The notes under the pieces are model-generated. The model saw only the letters and a program-made list of their open reading frames with translations, ran no database searches and had not been told where the DNA came from. A stretch of DNA of 64,000 nucleotides from the NCBI RefSeq assembly GCF_007565055.1, contig NC_044552.1, positions 144,023,358-144,087,357 on the forward strand, in the 5' to 3' direction. Positions 47,731 through 60,592 of this stretch are shown here, piece by piece. Source of the stretch: Rhinopithecus roxellana. Its lineage: Eukaryota > Chordata > Mammalia > Primates > Cercopithecidae. A program made the position numbers and the translations under genes. Position 1 is the stretch's first letter; each line of letters starts with the position of its first letter.

Positions 47731-48598
47731 GCAATTAGGAAAGGACTCATTATTCAATAAATGATGCTGGAATAACAGGCTAGCCATATGCAGAAAATGC
47801 AAATTGGACCCCTTCCTTACATCATATACAAAAACCAACTCAAGATGAACTAAAGACTTGAATGTAAAATCCAAAACTATAAAAATCATAGAAGCATTCT
47901 GGACATAGGTATGGGCAAAGATTTCATAATGAAGACACCAAAAGCAATTGCAACAAAAGCAAAAATTGACAAATGGGATCTAATTAAACTTAAGAGTTTC
48001 TGCAAAATGAAAGAAACTATAGCAACAGAGTAACCACATAACCTACAGAATGAGAGAAAAAAATTGCAAACTATGCATTCAACAAAGGTCAAATATCCGC
48101 AATCTACAAGGAACTTAAATGTACAAGCCAAAACAAACAATCCCATTAAAAAGTGAGCAAAGGACATGAACAGACACTTTTCATAAGAAGACAAACATGT
48201 GACCACAAGCATATTAAGAAAGCTCAACATCACAGATCATTAGAGAAACGCAAATCAAAACCACAATAAGATACCATCTCACACTGGTCAGAATGGCTGT
48301 TATTAAAACATCAAAAAATAACAGTTGTTGGCAAGCTTGTAAAGGAAAAGGAATACTTATACTCTGTTGGTGAGAGTGTAAATTAGTTCAGCCATTGTGG
48401 AAAGCAGTGTGGCGATTCATCAATTGACCCAGCAATCCCGTTACTGGTTATATACCCAAAGGAATATAAATCATTCTACTATAAAGATAGATGCATGCCT
48501 ATGTTCATTGTAGCACTAGCCTCAATAGCAAAGACATGGAATCAATCTAAATGCCCATAAATGGTAGACTGGATAAAGAAAATGTAGTACTTATACAC

Positions 48599-48952
48599 TG
48601 TATTAGTCTGCTCTCATGCTGCTAATAAAGACGTACCTGAGACTGGATAATTTATAAAGCAAAGAGATTTAATGGACTCACAGTTCCACATGGCTGGAGA
48701 GGCCTCACAATCATGGCAAAAGGCAAATGAGAAGCAAAGTCATGTCTTACATGGTGGCAAGCAAGATAGTGTGTGCAGGGGAACTTCCCTTTATAAAACA
48801 TCAGATCTTGTGAGACTTATTATCACAGGAACAGCAAAGAAAATACCTGCCACCATGATTCGGTTACCTCCCACCAGTTCCCTCCCATGACATGTTGGAA
48901 TTATGGGAGCTACAATTCAAGATTTGGGTGGGGATACAGCCAAACCACATCA
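48599..48952 (-). mobile_element. MST-type MaLR solo LTR nested in L1, minus strand
   Basis: Begins 'tgtattagtctgctctcatg' and ends 'agccaaaccacatca', the complement of an MST/THE1-class LTR. A perfect 5-bp duplication, 'tacac', sits at 48594-48598 and 48953-48957. Removing the LTR and one 'tacac' rejoins L1 sequence 'cttatacaccttggaatact'. There is no internal region, so it is a solo LTR produced by LTR-LTR recombination. It dates after the host L1. Confidence 0.95.
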
Positions 48953-49300
48953 TACACCTTGGAATACTATACGGCCATAAAAAAGAATGAGATTATATTC
49001 TTTACAGGAACATGAATGGAATAGAGGACATTATCCTCAGGGAATTAATGCAGGAACAGAAAAGCAAATACTGTATGTTCTCACTTGTAGGTGGGAACTA
49101 AATGAGAACACATGGACATATAGAAGGGAACAACACACTGAGGTCTACCAGAAAGTGGAGGCTGGGAGGAGGGAGAGCATCAAGAAAAATTACTAATGGG
49201 TACTAGGCTTATTTCCTGGATGACTAAATAATCTGTACAGCAAATTCCTGTGACACGTGTTTACCTGTATAACAAACTTGCACATTTAAAAAAAAGTTAA

Positions 49301-50202
49301 AACAAGAAAATGCAAAAAAAGAAAGAGATTGGTGGAAAAAATCGCTGGAATGTATGTAAAAAAGTCGACAGGAGAAAAGTCAGTACCTTTAGGAAGAAGT
49401 TCTGTGAACTTATATACATATCATGGTTATTGGGCTCTGAGATAGGACCACCTGGGTCCCAGTTTCAGTGGACTTAACAAATATGACTTGGTCCTGAAAC
49501 CTGAGCCATGATGGTGCCTTGCTGTTTCAGATGGCTCCCAGTACCACCATTTAGCAGACACATAAAACAAATTAACAAGATTAAAATCCTCCCGCAGACA
49601 GGCTTTTCTTCTACTGATTCATTTACTATAGAGAGGCATCACCTGCTATCTAAGCTGCTAATGAGTCATAAAACTGGCATCTGTTTTTTGCTTTTTTTTT
49701 TTCCTTTCAGAAAAATATAATGGGGGTACCAATAGCCTGTGTTCTGGGATCTCCTAATAAACAGTTTTGCTCACTGCTAAATATAAGATATGTGCACTGG
49801 GCAGTCACTGTGGGCACTGGGCTGGTTTATCCAGCACCTCCATGTTGTGGGCCCTACGAGGAGAAGGAAGTGAAGTAAAGGCAATCCCCTCTGGCAGGGA
49901 TGAGAGGAGGGTTCACTCAGACCCCTTTCCCAATTTGGCTGACTCTGTAATCCACATCTCTCCTGCCCCTAACTTCTTTCTTTTTGTTTATCTCAGAATT
50001 GCTTAGTTTAACTATTCATAAAAGACATATTATCATTGATAGGACTAGCTTATTTTTACATAAAGTATAATACTACACAGTTCATGCATAGATCATTAAA
50101 GTGTCAGATTGTCTTTGTTACGAATTTTCTTTCATCTCAATATGAAATCCTGTTCACATATTTTTGGTTGTCACAGTTTGTGACTCACAAACCTCATAAT
50201 TT

Positions 50203-50203
<1 letters not shown>
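49301..50203. other. Unassigned sequence
   Basis: No gene or named repeat is recognised. Confidence 0.4.

Positions 50204-50246
<43 letters not shown>
50204..50246. repeat. (CA)n microsatellite
   Basis: About 21 uninterrupted ca units. Confidence 0.97.
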
Positions 50247-50248
<2 letters not shown>

Positions 50249-50964
50249 CAGAGGGATCCTTGAGTTTCAGCGTGATTAACATAGATACCCTCTGCTGAGA
50301 TTTGTTGGGATGTTTGTCAGAGTCCTTGAATTGCTGGCATTATCATTTGTTTCTACAATGATGGCAGTGACGGGAAATAATCACTGGCAAGAACTCTGAT
50401 CCCCTTGCCAGAGAGTTTTGGAGTATGCGGAGAAAGCAGCCAAGAAACTTGATTTAAAATTCTAGAAAAAAATTTTTTTTGCAACAATAAATGTTAACTG
50501 TCATTCAGATACCTAAACAGAAGCAGAATTCCCTACAGGACAGAGACTGTTCTGAAATACATAACAAATAAAAAATCCTTCTTAGACATTTTATTATTAT
50601 GTATGACAGCAAGAAGAACAAAGGCAGCAAAAAAGGATATGCTCTGGAAGTCTTTCAATGCTCTCCTTATATCACGTTTTCAGCTGTATTCTCCCACTCA
50701 TGGAAGTCAAATCATCCTAGCTAGATTCTATTTTTGTTTGTGAATATTGCTTACATTAGGAGGTTAACATTAAATTTATCACATATATATATTTTCAAAA
50801 ACAGATTTCATTTTCCTGTATTTCTAAATCACCAAATCTTTCTTAATGGAATCATTAATTCATTGAATCACTTATTAATAAATAAATAAATAAATAAATA
50901 TATTAATCTGCTTACACAGAACTGTGTTTTGTTTAATAAGATATCACAAGCTAACGAACTATCC
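50247..50964. other. Unassigned sequence
   Basis: No gene was found. A short (aata)n run lies near 50876-50902. Confidence 0.4.
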
Positions 50965-50969
50965 CCTGT

Positions 50970-51323
50970 TGATGTGGTTTGGCTGCATCCCCACCGAAAT
51001 CTCGACTTGAATTGTATCTCCTAGAATTCTCACATGGTGTGGGAGGGATGCAGGGGGAGGTAATTAAATCAGGGGGACCAGCCTTTCCCGTGCTATTCTT
51101 GTGACAATGAATAAGTCTCACTAGATCTGATGGATTTATCAGGGGTTTCTGCTTTTGCTTCTTCCTCATTCTGTCTTGCTGCTGCCATGTAAGAAGTTCC
51201 TTTCACTCTCTGCATGATTATGAGACCTCCCCAGCCATGTGGAATCGTTAAGTCCAGTTAAACCTCTTTTTCTTCCCAGTCTTGGGTATGTCTTTATCAG
51301 CAGCGTGAAAACAGACTAATACA
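50970..51323 (+). mobile_element. MST-type MaLR solo LTR
   Basis: Begins 'tgatgtggtttggctgcatc', has 'ctcactagatctgatggatt', and ends 'gaaaacagactaataca'. A perfect 5-bp target duplication, 'cctgt', flanks it (50965-50969 and 51324-51328). There is no internal retroviral sequence. Same family group as the nested copy at 48599 but in the opposite orientation. MaLR LTRs carry a promoter and a polyadenylation signal, but activity here is unknown. Confidence 0.95.
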
Positions 51324-51777
51324 CCTGTGTTCTCTAAACTTTAGCTGATTAGGGTGAATGACTGGTCAGATAGTCGCCTCTTCCTTTTCAATGTAGCCAC
51401 AACACTATGCCACGCATGTGATGATGCACATCAGAGCTACCTCCTCTGATGGAAGGGAGAAGAAGGAGCCCTTACCTGGACAGAGCCCTGTAGCCTGGGA
51501 ATCCTCAAGGTTGCCACCAGTGGAGAAACCATACTTCCTTCATATGCCAAGTAATCCAGAACGGGAAGAATATTCCAAATTTGTGGCCAGAAAGGCAATT
51601 CTGAGAAACATATTCTACAGCTCCAAGCTATTACAGTCAAATACTCTTCTGTCCAAATTCTACCTAAAATCTTCAAATCTTTCTGTCCTTCTCCCTTGGG
51701 ACAATTGTTCCCTTTCTGCTGAAATTTTAAGCATTTCCATTGACTAGCATCATTGCAGCCCTTGAGTATTAGGTCAT

Positions 51778-51831
51778 GGTTTCAACTTGAAACCTTGCTT
51801 GGTTTCAACTTGAAACCTTTCTAGGTTTCAA
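51778..51831. repeat. 23-bp tandem repeat with 17-nt palindromic core
   Basis: 'ggtttcaacttgaaacc' is a perfect inverted repeat (8-nt arms around one central base). It occurs at 51778-51794 and 51801-51817, and the left arm 'ggtttcaa' again at 51824-51831. The period is exactly 23. Confidence 0.95.
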
Positions 51832-53490
51832 CATTTATGGGAGTTAGTCAATACCACAAGTGGGTTTTACTTGTGAGACTATTGGAGCTAAATTTATTTC
51901 CATATTCTCAGGTGGCATCTAACTGCTGCCATGGTGTAGGCAATATGTGGATTGATTGCAAATGTGACTCAGAAAAGGAGGGGTGTGTGCTAGTGGTAGC
52001 TACTATGAAGAGATGATGGTCATAATCCATGTTGGTTCTATTTTCGTTATGATGAAATATTAGACCAATGAAAATTATGACTTTTCTTTTTAATTTATCC
52101 ATCTGATTACACAGTGTTTGATAGTTCTCTTATATTCTCCATCATTGCCAATTTTGTATTCCATTCTGGGATTTGACCATTACATTGTGTGAAAAGGACA
52201 GGACACAGGTACTTTCTCATACCAACCACATGGTTAAGAGTTGAATAATCCTCATGTGCTATTTTGTTGTCATAAAATTGTATGCATGAATCATCAGCCA
52301 ATGAGGCCCTGCACTTAAAAGATAAACAACCTGCTAGCTCTTGGGTAGAAGACTGAAGCCATAACCAGTCTCTGCTTAATTTGACTGCAAATGATTAATG
52401 ATGACAACAAACTTTTATTACTCCAAGTGCAGGTCACTTATTAAAGTTACGGTTTCTAAAAATAGAAAACTGCTTTCCCACTGTATTTTAAAGAGTAAGA
52501 TTGCAGTCCTACTAATTAAGGTGATGGCAGAAATACTCTGAGATTTGGCAACCCAGCTTGGAGGCAAAATGAAGAGTTAAAAAGAATCTACATGACTTCT
52601 GTCTCCACGAGTCAGTACACCACAGCAGCAGTTAGATCCTACCTGAGAGTATGGAAATAAATTTGCCTTCAATCCTTTGACAAGTTAAATCCACTTTTGG
52701 TATTGATTAACTGTGGGAGCAAACACTAAGAGATTACAAGGTAGGTGACTGTGACACTTCAATAAAATGTGATCTGGTGCTAATTTCAGAATTATTACTC
52801 AGACTCTTTCAAGATGGTAAGAAGCAAAGACCTACTCAGGTTATCTCCAACAGTGAACAATTATCATAAGAAATCACAGGGAAGGAAATCAGGAAACAAT
52901 CTTAGGAGCCTCAAAACCAGGGATTAGAGAGCCCAGAAAGCTGCTGGGGATTCAACAGGGGCTTTTGTCTGAGATGTGACCCACCAGAATCTCTTTCTCT
53001 GAAATTGGAAACGCTTGGCTCTATCCTCCAAGCATTGCTACTGAAACGAATCTATAATTTTCTCTTCCTGCTTCTTTTACTTGCAGCCCTACAGACTCAG
53101 TTTACCCTCCTGTTTATCTGGTAGTTTCTTCTTATTTAAGGCTTTGCTGCCTCACGACTTCTGCTCCTCACCGTTCCTTCTAATGCCTCCTTTTCACTGC
53201 TGTTGACCCAATTGCCAGACTCCTTCTCTGTGTGTCTCCTTCAAATGCGCCACGTGAGATGATCTAAACAGGTTAGCAAAGTCGCTGGTGCCCAGCATCA
53301 TCTTGGACAGGAGTCGTATATCAAGATACCTCATATGTCACTGACCAGCACAGAAATCTCCGCCTTTGGGTTACAGGCCCATTAATTCTCGTTCTAATTA
53401 GCTGTAGCCAATGTAGCAGGATTGTGTGGTACAAAAATGATTCACTATGTGTAAGGAGCATCTCAGAAGAGTGCAGCAGGTTCTCTGATG

Positions 53491-53528
53491 ATAACTAGAG
53501 GACCTCCTTATAACTAGAGGACCTCCTT
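53491..53528. repeat. 19-bp tandem duplication
   Basis: 'ataactagaggacctcctt' is repeated exactly twice in tandem (53491-53509, 53510-53528). Confidence 0.95.
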
Positions 53529-55449
53529 CCATGGCTGATCCAGTACATTAGGAAATCAGGACAGAATTGTAACTGAGAAATTGGAAGCTGGTCAATTGTA
53601 TTGTGCTGTGTGAATACAGGGATTCCTAGAGTGTGAAAGAGGAAATCCCTAATACGGGTGGGTGTCTATTCATTCTGCCCAGTAAAGAGCATGCTCAGAT
53701 AGGGAAGCTCAGGTGTCAGTCCATCTGAAAAGTACATTTATTACAGAGATGTGGTATTTTCATCAAACCCATATATTAACCCTCCTTGTTCTGAGCTCAT
53801 GCAAGCCCAGCAGGCTTCACATAAAGCCACTTGATGTTGTCAGCCTACTAAGCAGGGATGTATGGCTCTGTCAACATGAGTATGCCTGTCTACCTGACAG
53901 TCAGTCACAGTTGTCATTATAAATAAGCATTATGGTATATATTTGTTAATGTGAATACATTCCTGAGAGAGAAGAACTCACAAAAATCAGGGTTTCTGGT
54001 CTTGCAAAATTGAGGACCAGTTCTGAAATGTGATCAATGCCTCCAAGATAGGTTTCATCTTGTGGGGCCCTAGCTTAGTTTCTGCAAACCTTCCCTATGT
54101 TCTCTTCTCTGCACCACCATGAATAATGAGCTGTATATTTGAAACTTAATACAAAGTACTTTATTGCCAAGTAAATTCCATTTGTATTCACTCAACAATT
54201 AATAAGCATCAGTTTAATTTAGCCAAATCATTGGCCATTGGAGAGCATGCTGGGTTCACAAAATGTTTTCCAAACTGAACCATGAAAGACAGTTAAAAGA
54301 AAAAAAAAGTTTCAAAAATGTTTATAAGAACATTCTAAACTTGAGACAAATATACTATTATTTAAGGAATTAATTAGGCTTAAACATGGCCACTCAGCAT
54401 CATCAGTTCTTAACCTTCCTTTCTACCTCCCTCCTGTTCATAGGGTCAGTGGACTTCCATTATTGACACCTCTCACACACATACTGAGTTTCAACCAAGT
54501 GGTATTCACATAGCTGAGGACAATTCTTTCATTATTCTGTATTACTGAAAGCTTCAGGGAGCACTGGGCACATTGTCTTCTATATGAATGGTACCCAGAG
54601 TTGCACAGTGTAGAATCACATGACCACAGGTGTTGATGGACACTTGCATGTGGTAATATTAACTCTCTAATGTATGAACTTGTCTTCATAGGTAAAGAGT
54701 ATGGATGAGAGAAAGATGTGGATAATTTGAGAAGCAATATCCAACTATGATATATGAAAACACTTTTCTGAAATATGACCAGATAGCTGGTAATTAAATT
54801 ATTAAGTTAATTTGTTGAAAATGTTGTTAAGAGAAGAATCTGTAGTATTAGAAGTAACAGAAGCATTACTGAATTGAACAAATTAAATATTGAGTCAGGT
54901 GACATGAAACCTTATGTTTTGGGAACTATGTATCATTAAGTGATTTGGAAGTAAAAGATACCTCTGGAGGGGAGGTGAGCATGAGTTGTTTAAATAACTA
55001 AAACTTCCATACACCTGTTTTTAAGAAGTTATACCATTTATTTTATTTTATTGTATTTGATTTATACACAGTCTAGGTTTAAACTACTGCTGTCTTTTCA
55101 CTTCGTCTTTTGAGCTCTTAGAATGTGTGAAAGGGCTATAATTATGGACAATTAGGAAACAAAAGTCTCCAATGTACACATGTTTACTTTACTGAGAACA
55201 ATCAGTGATGAAATGTTTAATGCTCCAACTTAGTAAAAACCACAGGGCTAGGGGGCTTGTTTCCATCATTCTTCAAGCTTTTGAACGAAATAAACTGCAT
55301 AAGGAGGAAATATTGCTTTGTGTCTAGGGCCAATGCTTGAAAAATGAATGTTAAATGCAAGAAATTGCTTGAGGTGTTTCACTGTGGTCAATAATTCCAG
55401 AAAGCACACTATATCTTAATTCTCTGGAAATTGGTTTCTGTGAGGCTCC

Positions 55450-55495
55450 TGTGTGTGTGTATGTGTGTGTGTGTGTATGTGTATGTGTGTGTGTA
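55450..55495. repeat. (TG)n microsatellite, interrupted
   Basis: A tg-rich run with ta interruptions ('tgtgtgtgtatgtgtgtgtg'). Confidence 0.95.
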
Positions 55496-56739
55496 CAGGG
55501 GGTACACTTAGTTAAATTTGGATAGGCTAGTTATATGCAAGAGTGTATCACTTCCTTCAATCAGAAAAATCATTCTGAATAGAAATTGTTTGATTGCAGG
55601 GGTGGTTATGGGATCCCTTCAGCTTAAAAGCAGCAATTCTCCACCCCATTAATTCCTTATTCAAGTTCTTCACTGTTTAAACACTGCTGTTTGTCTCTTG
55701 CTCAGAGTTGCTAATTTGGAAAGAATCTTTTGATATTCATTACCCAATGAAGCATGCAAGGCTGTTGTTGCATTATCTTATTAAATGAGTAGTTGTTTTT
55801 GTGATGCATAATAAAAAAAGCACAAGAATTACTTCCTGTTATGAAAACCATACTGATTTAAAAACAAATCCAACAAGATGGGTTCAAAACTTGTTTATGC
55901 CAAATTGATGATGACTAAAAACTTTTAGGATTTCTGCAAAATAGCTTTAAGATGAAGCACCAACAATAACTACTTTTGCTGAGACACAAACAGTACTAAG
56001 CTAACTAGTATGAGAAGAACCTGGCTAGGTGAAATGGTCCGTATTATGTGCCTTAGCTTTTGATATGCCTTGAAGGTTTTAAGGTAGTATGAATTAGAGA
56101 ACTAAGGAACTCAATATGAGCAAAGTAAACATGTCTCTTACTTGCTTAATTAGTTCCCCTTCCTCTAATGCCTTCCTGCCAGTACAATCTCCAAATAACC
56201 AAAATGTCTTTCTTAGATTTGAGTCAATTAAAACTCCTGCATATTTTCCTCCTGTGTACAGATGAAGTTCAAGCTTTTTAGCATTCTATCTGATACCCTT
56301 ATTATTTTTATTTTTTCTGACTCTCTGGATGATGACTGTCTCCTAGTCTCATTGCTACCAAAGGCTCTTCCTATCTCTGTTTTATACTATTCTTTCTACC
56401 TAGTATGCACTTCCATCCTTGGACCCTCAAAATCAAATTCAGACATAACTCCCAACTGGGTTCTTTCTGAGACTCCTTTCCCTCTTTTAAAATCTATTGT
56501 TGTACCTATCACCCTGTGATGGAGGGAGAGGAGGCATCTGGCAGACAGTTTGCTTGAAGTGGGTATTTGGAACTAGGATAATTACCTTTAGGTTGTAGTT
56601 GTTTGGCAAATATGTGGACTTACCTAACTTACCTAAATTGGGTGTTCATTTGGGTGGTTTAGAGATGCTGCTGGAGACTTTGCACTAGGGCTCATTAAAA
56701 CCCTGTAAGCCACCCTTTGTTATCAAACTGAACTGGGAT
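55496..56739. other. Unassigned sequence
   Basis: No gene is recognised. An 85-codon frame at 56262-56519 shows no domain. Confidence 0.4.
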
Positions 56740-57240
56740 CTGCTCGCCAGGCACAGTGAGTCCAAAACATCCACACTGAGGTTTGCAGCAGAAGAAAGGA
56801 GGGCATTTATTTGCAGGGCGCCAAACAAGGAGAATCGGGCAGCTCTAGCTTAAATCCCAAACTCCCTGATGGCTTGCATGTAAGGGTTCTTAAAAGCAGG
56901 AGTAAATTTCAGGAAAGCAGAAGTTACAAGCAAAACCATAAATCAATATATAGGGATTACACATTGGTGTGACCTAAAAGGGCAGGATATCTTGAAGCAG
57001 GTGGCTTGCAGGTCATAGGTAGATTCAAACATTTCTGATTTGCAATTGGTTAAGAAGGTGAAGCTTTGTCTAAAAATTTGGGGTCAGCAGAAAAGAACAT
57101 TGGCTCTGGCCCGTGGGTGTGACCTTTTCCAGGTCCCTCAGGAAAAAACTTAGAACAAAGAACAGTGGTCAGAGTTCAATCCTCAGTTTCCCCTTTTCAG
57201 AGGTCTATGTGCCACAGATACTTCTAGTGGACGTCCAGGT
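56740..57240 (-). mobile_element. Probable retroviral LTR, family not resolved, minus strand
   Basis: 'agaaaggagggcatttattt', 'gcagggcgccaaacaaggag' and 'gggattacacattggtgtga' resemble the complement of an ERV-type LTR with its polyadenylation region. The ends and family are uncertain. Confidence 0.4.
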
Positions 57241-58347
57241 TTCTGAAAAGCAACTTAAATACATATGTTAAGATATCATCTTTAGTTTCTGTAGGGGAAC
57301 ATCCTGTGATTCTAACTTCCTTGGCTATTGTTTTAAGATACTATTTACCTTCTTGCTTATCAAGTCATTTATTTACTTCTCAGGGCTAAGTAGGTGCCTG
57401 GAATCTTCCTTGAAGGAACTAAAAACTTTTCTTCTTTTCCGAGGGGGCCTGCAGGCCCTAAGTGAAATTCCGATTCCATCTAACTTTGGCACACCACAAG
57501 CTGCACGTGTTTCTTAACATCTTCCATCTGTATCTGGATTTGCATTTCTTTGGGCAGAAGCTTTTTCATTGCAGCATCCTACTGGCTAGCAGCATTAGGC
57601 ACTCTAGGTACTCAGGAAATGCTTATTAAATTTTTTAGTTAATTGAAATAAACATATTATGAATAAGTCTTAATGAACAAAGTCATAACATCCCTGAGAA
57701 AATAAAAACAGCAACTAATAAATGAACCACTTGAGGATTTATAAGGATCTTGATCCATATTTTATTTAATTCACACATAACTCCATAAACACAGTTGAAG
57801 GAATAACAGCCTCAAATACACCTGAGAGATTAATAGCTTTTGCTTTGCCTCTTTTCCCTGACTCTGACTTCATCCCTTTCATACCACACTGCCACCAGGC
57901 AAAGGCTGTGTCACAACTGTGACAGGCTGATGGCGAGCAGCCAAGAAGTCTCATAAAGTGACTTTTACAATAGTATCTTTGCCATAGTCAAAGGCCTAGT
58001 CCTTGTTCTTGAGGGTTCAGAAATTCGGTTGCTAAGACTTCATTAGTATATTAGTATCTCTCCTCAAGAAGGCTTTATCTGAATTCAGAAACATGGACTA
58101 GGTACTCTTTCTAAATGGTCCCACAGGAGTCTGTGTTTACCTCTCTCTAAGCACTGAACTCGATACTGTTAATATCCATGACTGTCTTCCTTATCAGATT
58201 ATTGATATCTGGAAGGCAGGGCTGGTCCTAACTCATAATCTCTTCTTATTGAAGTAGGGTGATGTATAGAAGGGAAAAATTGCTTCCTTCTACCTTCCTA
58301 GATCCTTTGGCTAGTCTACAAATTAAATGGACATAAAACAGATTAAT
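57241..58347. other. Unassigned sequence
   Basis: No gene is recognised. Text near 57605-57640 resembles an L2 3' end, weakly. Confidence 0.4.
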
Positions 58348-58359
58348 AGGAGAATAACA

Positions 58360-58673
58360 GGCTGGCCACGGTGGCTCATGCCTATAATCCCAGCACTTTG
58401 GGAGGGCAAGGTGGGCGGATCACAAGGTCGGGAGATTGAGACCATCCTGGCTAACACGGCGAAACCCCGTTTCTACTAAAAATACAAAAAATTAGCCGGG
58501 TGTTGTGGTGGGCGCCTGTAGTCCCAGCTACTCAGGAGGCTGGAGGCAGGAGAATGGCGTGAACCCGGGAGGTGGAGGTTGCAGTGAGCCGAGATCATGC
58601 CACTGCACTCCAGTCTGGGCGACAAGAGCAAGACTCCATCTCAAAAAAAAAAAAAAAAAAAAAAAAAAGAAAC
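58360..58673 (+). mobile_element. AluY-like SINE
   Basis: A complete Alu ('ggctggccacggtggctcat') with AluY-type diagnostic text ('accatcctggctaacacggc', 'ggagaatggcgtgaacccgg') and an A tail of about 28 nt. The perfect 12-bp target duplication 'aggagaataaca' is at 58348-58359 and 58674-58685. Confidence 0.95.
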
Positions 58674-58976
58674 AGGAGAATAACAATTTACAAGTGTGTA
58701 CATACAAGTATGTAACTTGTAGTATGTTAATTCATACATAACAAGTATTGTGTTAGTTACATACTTACAGATGGGAATCTCACACACAGAAAAATGAGAC
58801 TCAAAGAAATGACCAGATGATTGAAGGCTGTACACCATCCTGAGCTACAGAAAGGAACAGGAGTTTGGGGCTTCTGGTAGGTGGTATAGACACATTATGG
58901 GAGTGTGAGGAGAGGAAATATATCATAAGTTAAGATTGCCTTGTTACGCAGATAAAAGTCTCAAGTCTCTCAGGTA

Positions 58977-59150
58977 GGCCGAGTGCAGTGGCAAGCGCCT
59001 GTAGTCCCAGCTACTGGAAAGGTTGAGGTGGGATGCTCACCTGAGACCAACAGTTTGAGGCTGCAGCAAGCTATGATGGTGCCACTATACTCCAGCTTGG
59101 GTGACAGAGTGAGACCCTGTCTTTAAAAACAAATAAGTAAATAAATAAAA
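58977..59150 (+). mobile_element. Alu-type monomer (FRAM-like)
   Basis: A single-arm element begins 'ggccgagtgcagtggcaagc', passes 'cctgtagtcccagctactgg' and 'agctatgatggtgccactat', and ends 'gagaccctgtctttaaaaac'. It has the right-arm type of 7SL-derived sequence and no second arm. It is not a 7SL RNA gene because it lacks the 7SL S domain. Confidence 0.8.
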
Positions 59151-60009
59151 ATAAGCCTTTCAGTTGATAAAAGTTCTCTCAGAGTGGCTCTCTTCCTGGT
59201 CCTGATACCTTTACTAACGAAAATTTCCTTTGTAAGTATATGTTTCTCTGTACAAAAGGGGTTTCATACTTTATTTTAGGCAGTTGAGTGGGAGGTGAAG
59301 AGCTTTTCCTGTGTTGGCTGGTTCTCAGTGTCTTTCAGCTTGAAGTAATCAATATACCAGGGTGGCATGCTTTAGGTGGCCTCCTCAGTGTCAATAAGTG
59401 TTTAATAAATAATGAATGAATGCACACATTCACTTTGGAGATGCTTCATCTTATCAAAAAGGTCACAAGATTCTGAAACCTAAAACTATCTTGTCAGTTT
59501 CATAGTTTTACATTTGGAAATGTCACTGCCATGTTGCAACACCTTCACTACTTTGATCACGAGGGCTGTGGCATCTGATCTGCCCGTGTCCTTGATGACC
59601 CCCTGCCATTTCCACATTGAGTCCTACGACTCTCCACTTTCTGCTGGCTTTGCTGACCAGACTCTTGTTCTCCTGAACACATTATTTTCCAGTCAAATTC
59701 CTGTTGATCTTAGCAGCTCTGAACTCATCCTAGCTTCTAAAGATAGCCTTTATATTTCTCCCTGGTCCATTACACATTGATTTATAATTTAACACTCTAG
59801 GGGAAATATCTGGGGACACACAGGCTTTCACTACTCATTGTCAACCCACGTAGTAGGTATAATTACTCTTATTTTATGGATAAATAAAACAAGACCCAGA
59901 AAGGCCTTATTAATTAAACAGGTTATATCACTTTTAAACCACAAAATTTGGGCTAAAATAAATGGCTTCTACTTCCTAGTCCATGATGCTTCTCTCATTT
60001 AAAGTAGAA
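59151..60009. other. Unassigned sequence with weak L2/MIR traces
   Basis: 'tcaataagtgtttaataaat' near 59390 resembles an L2 3' end, and 59845-59960 resembles MIR weakly. The 88-codon frame at 59514-59780 is not credible as a gene. Confidence 0.35.
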
Positions 60010-60592
60010 TACATGTTGTTGAAGAATAATATACACAGAGAAAACTGCAAATATCATACTGTATACCTAGATGAATTTATTCAAATTGAACAAATCCATG
60101 TCATCACCAACCAGACTCAACATCATCACATTCCCAGCACCCCTGAAGGCCCTTTCAGTCTCTCCTCCAGTACTACATCATCTCCACCCAAAGTACACAC
60201 ACTATCCTAACTTCTAAAAGCATAGATCAGTGTTCCTTAATTTAATATATTATATCAATGGGATCATACATTACGTACACTTTGACATCTGGCTCTTTTC
60301 ACCCTATATCATGTTTATGACATTTATCCATATAGCTGCAGTTTGTTCATTCTCACGATTATATAGTATTACGTTGGATAAATGTATCTTACTATTTAGC
60401 CACTCTTCTTGATGAACATCAGATGACTTCTACTTTGGGGCTGTATGAATAGGACTGCTGTTAACATTTCAGTGTCTCTCTTTTTGTGAATACCTGTTTT
60501 CATTTCTATTTTATAATTGCTAGGTCATAAGGTACATGTATATTCAGCTTGTGTAGATACTACCAAACAGATTTCCATAGTGACTACGTCAA
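60010..60592 (-). mobile_element. L1M fossil, minus strand (first part)
   Basis: The plus strand reads the complement of an old L1M 3' region: 'caatgggatcatacattacg', 'catctggctcttttcaccct', 'tttggggctgtatgaatagg' and 'acagatttccatagtgacta'. It is cut at 60592 by an ERVL LTR. Confidence 0.75.

Larger units (their letters stand above)
46938..49300 (+). mobile_element. 5'-truncated older primate L1, split by an MST-type LTR
   Basis: Starts in the RT domain of ORF2 ('agtattagaagtcctggcta') and runs to a 3' UTR of older type ('aggagggagagcatcaagaa', 'tgtataacaaacttgcacat'), consistent with L1PB or early L1PA. It is interrupted at 48599-48952 by an antisense MaLR LTR. ORF2 is heavily broken; the RT box reads FADN, losing a catalytic aspartate. 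A 21-nt A run followed by a GA run (46999-47039) sits inside the coding region. Confidence 0.9.
51329..55449. other. Unassigned sequence (about 4.1 kb)
   Basis: Free of repeats that I can name. It contains two local oddities, a palindromic 23-bp tandem repeat at 51778-51831 and a 19-bp tandem duplication at 53491-53528. Open frames are all under 110 codons with no recognisable domain. Confidence 0.45.

Noticed and set aside
50164..50263. THTHTHT repeat protein
   Set aside because: Translation of the CA microsatellite.
58977..59150. 7SL RNA gene
   Set aside because: Only the Alu-type domain is present, with an A-rich end; it fits an Alu monomer.
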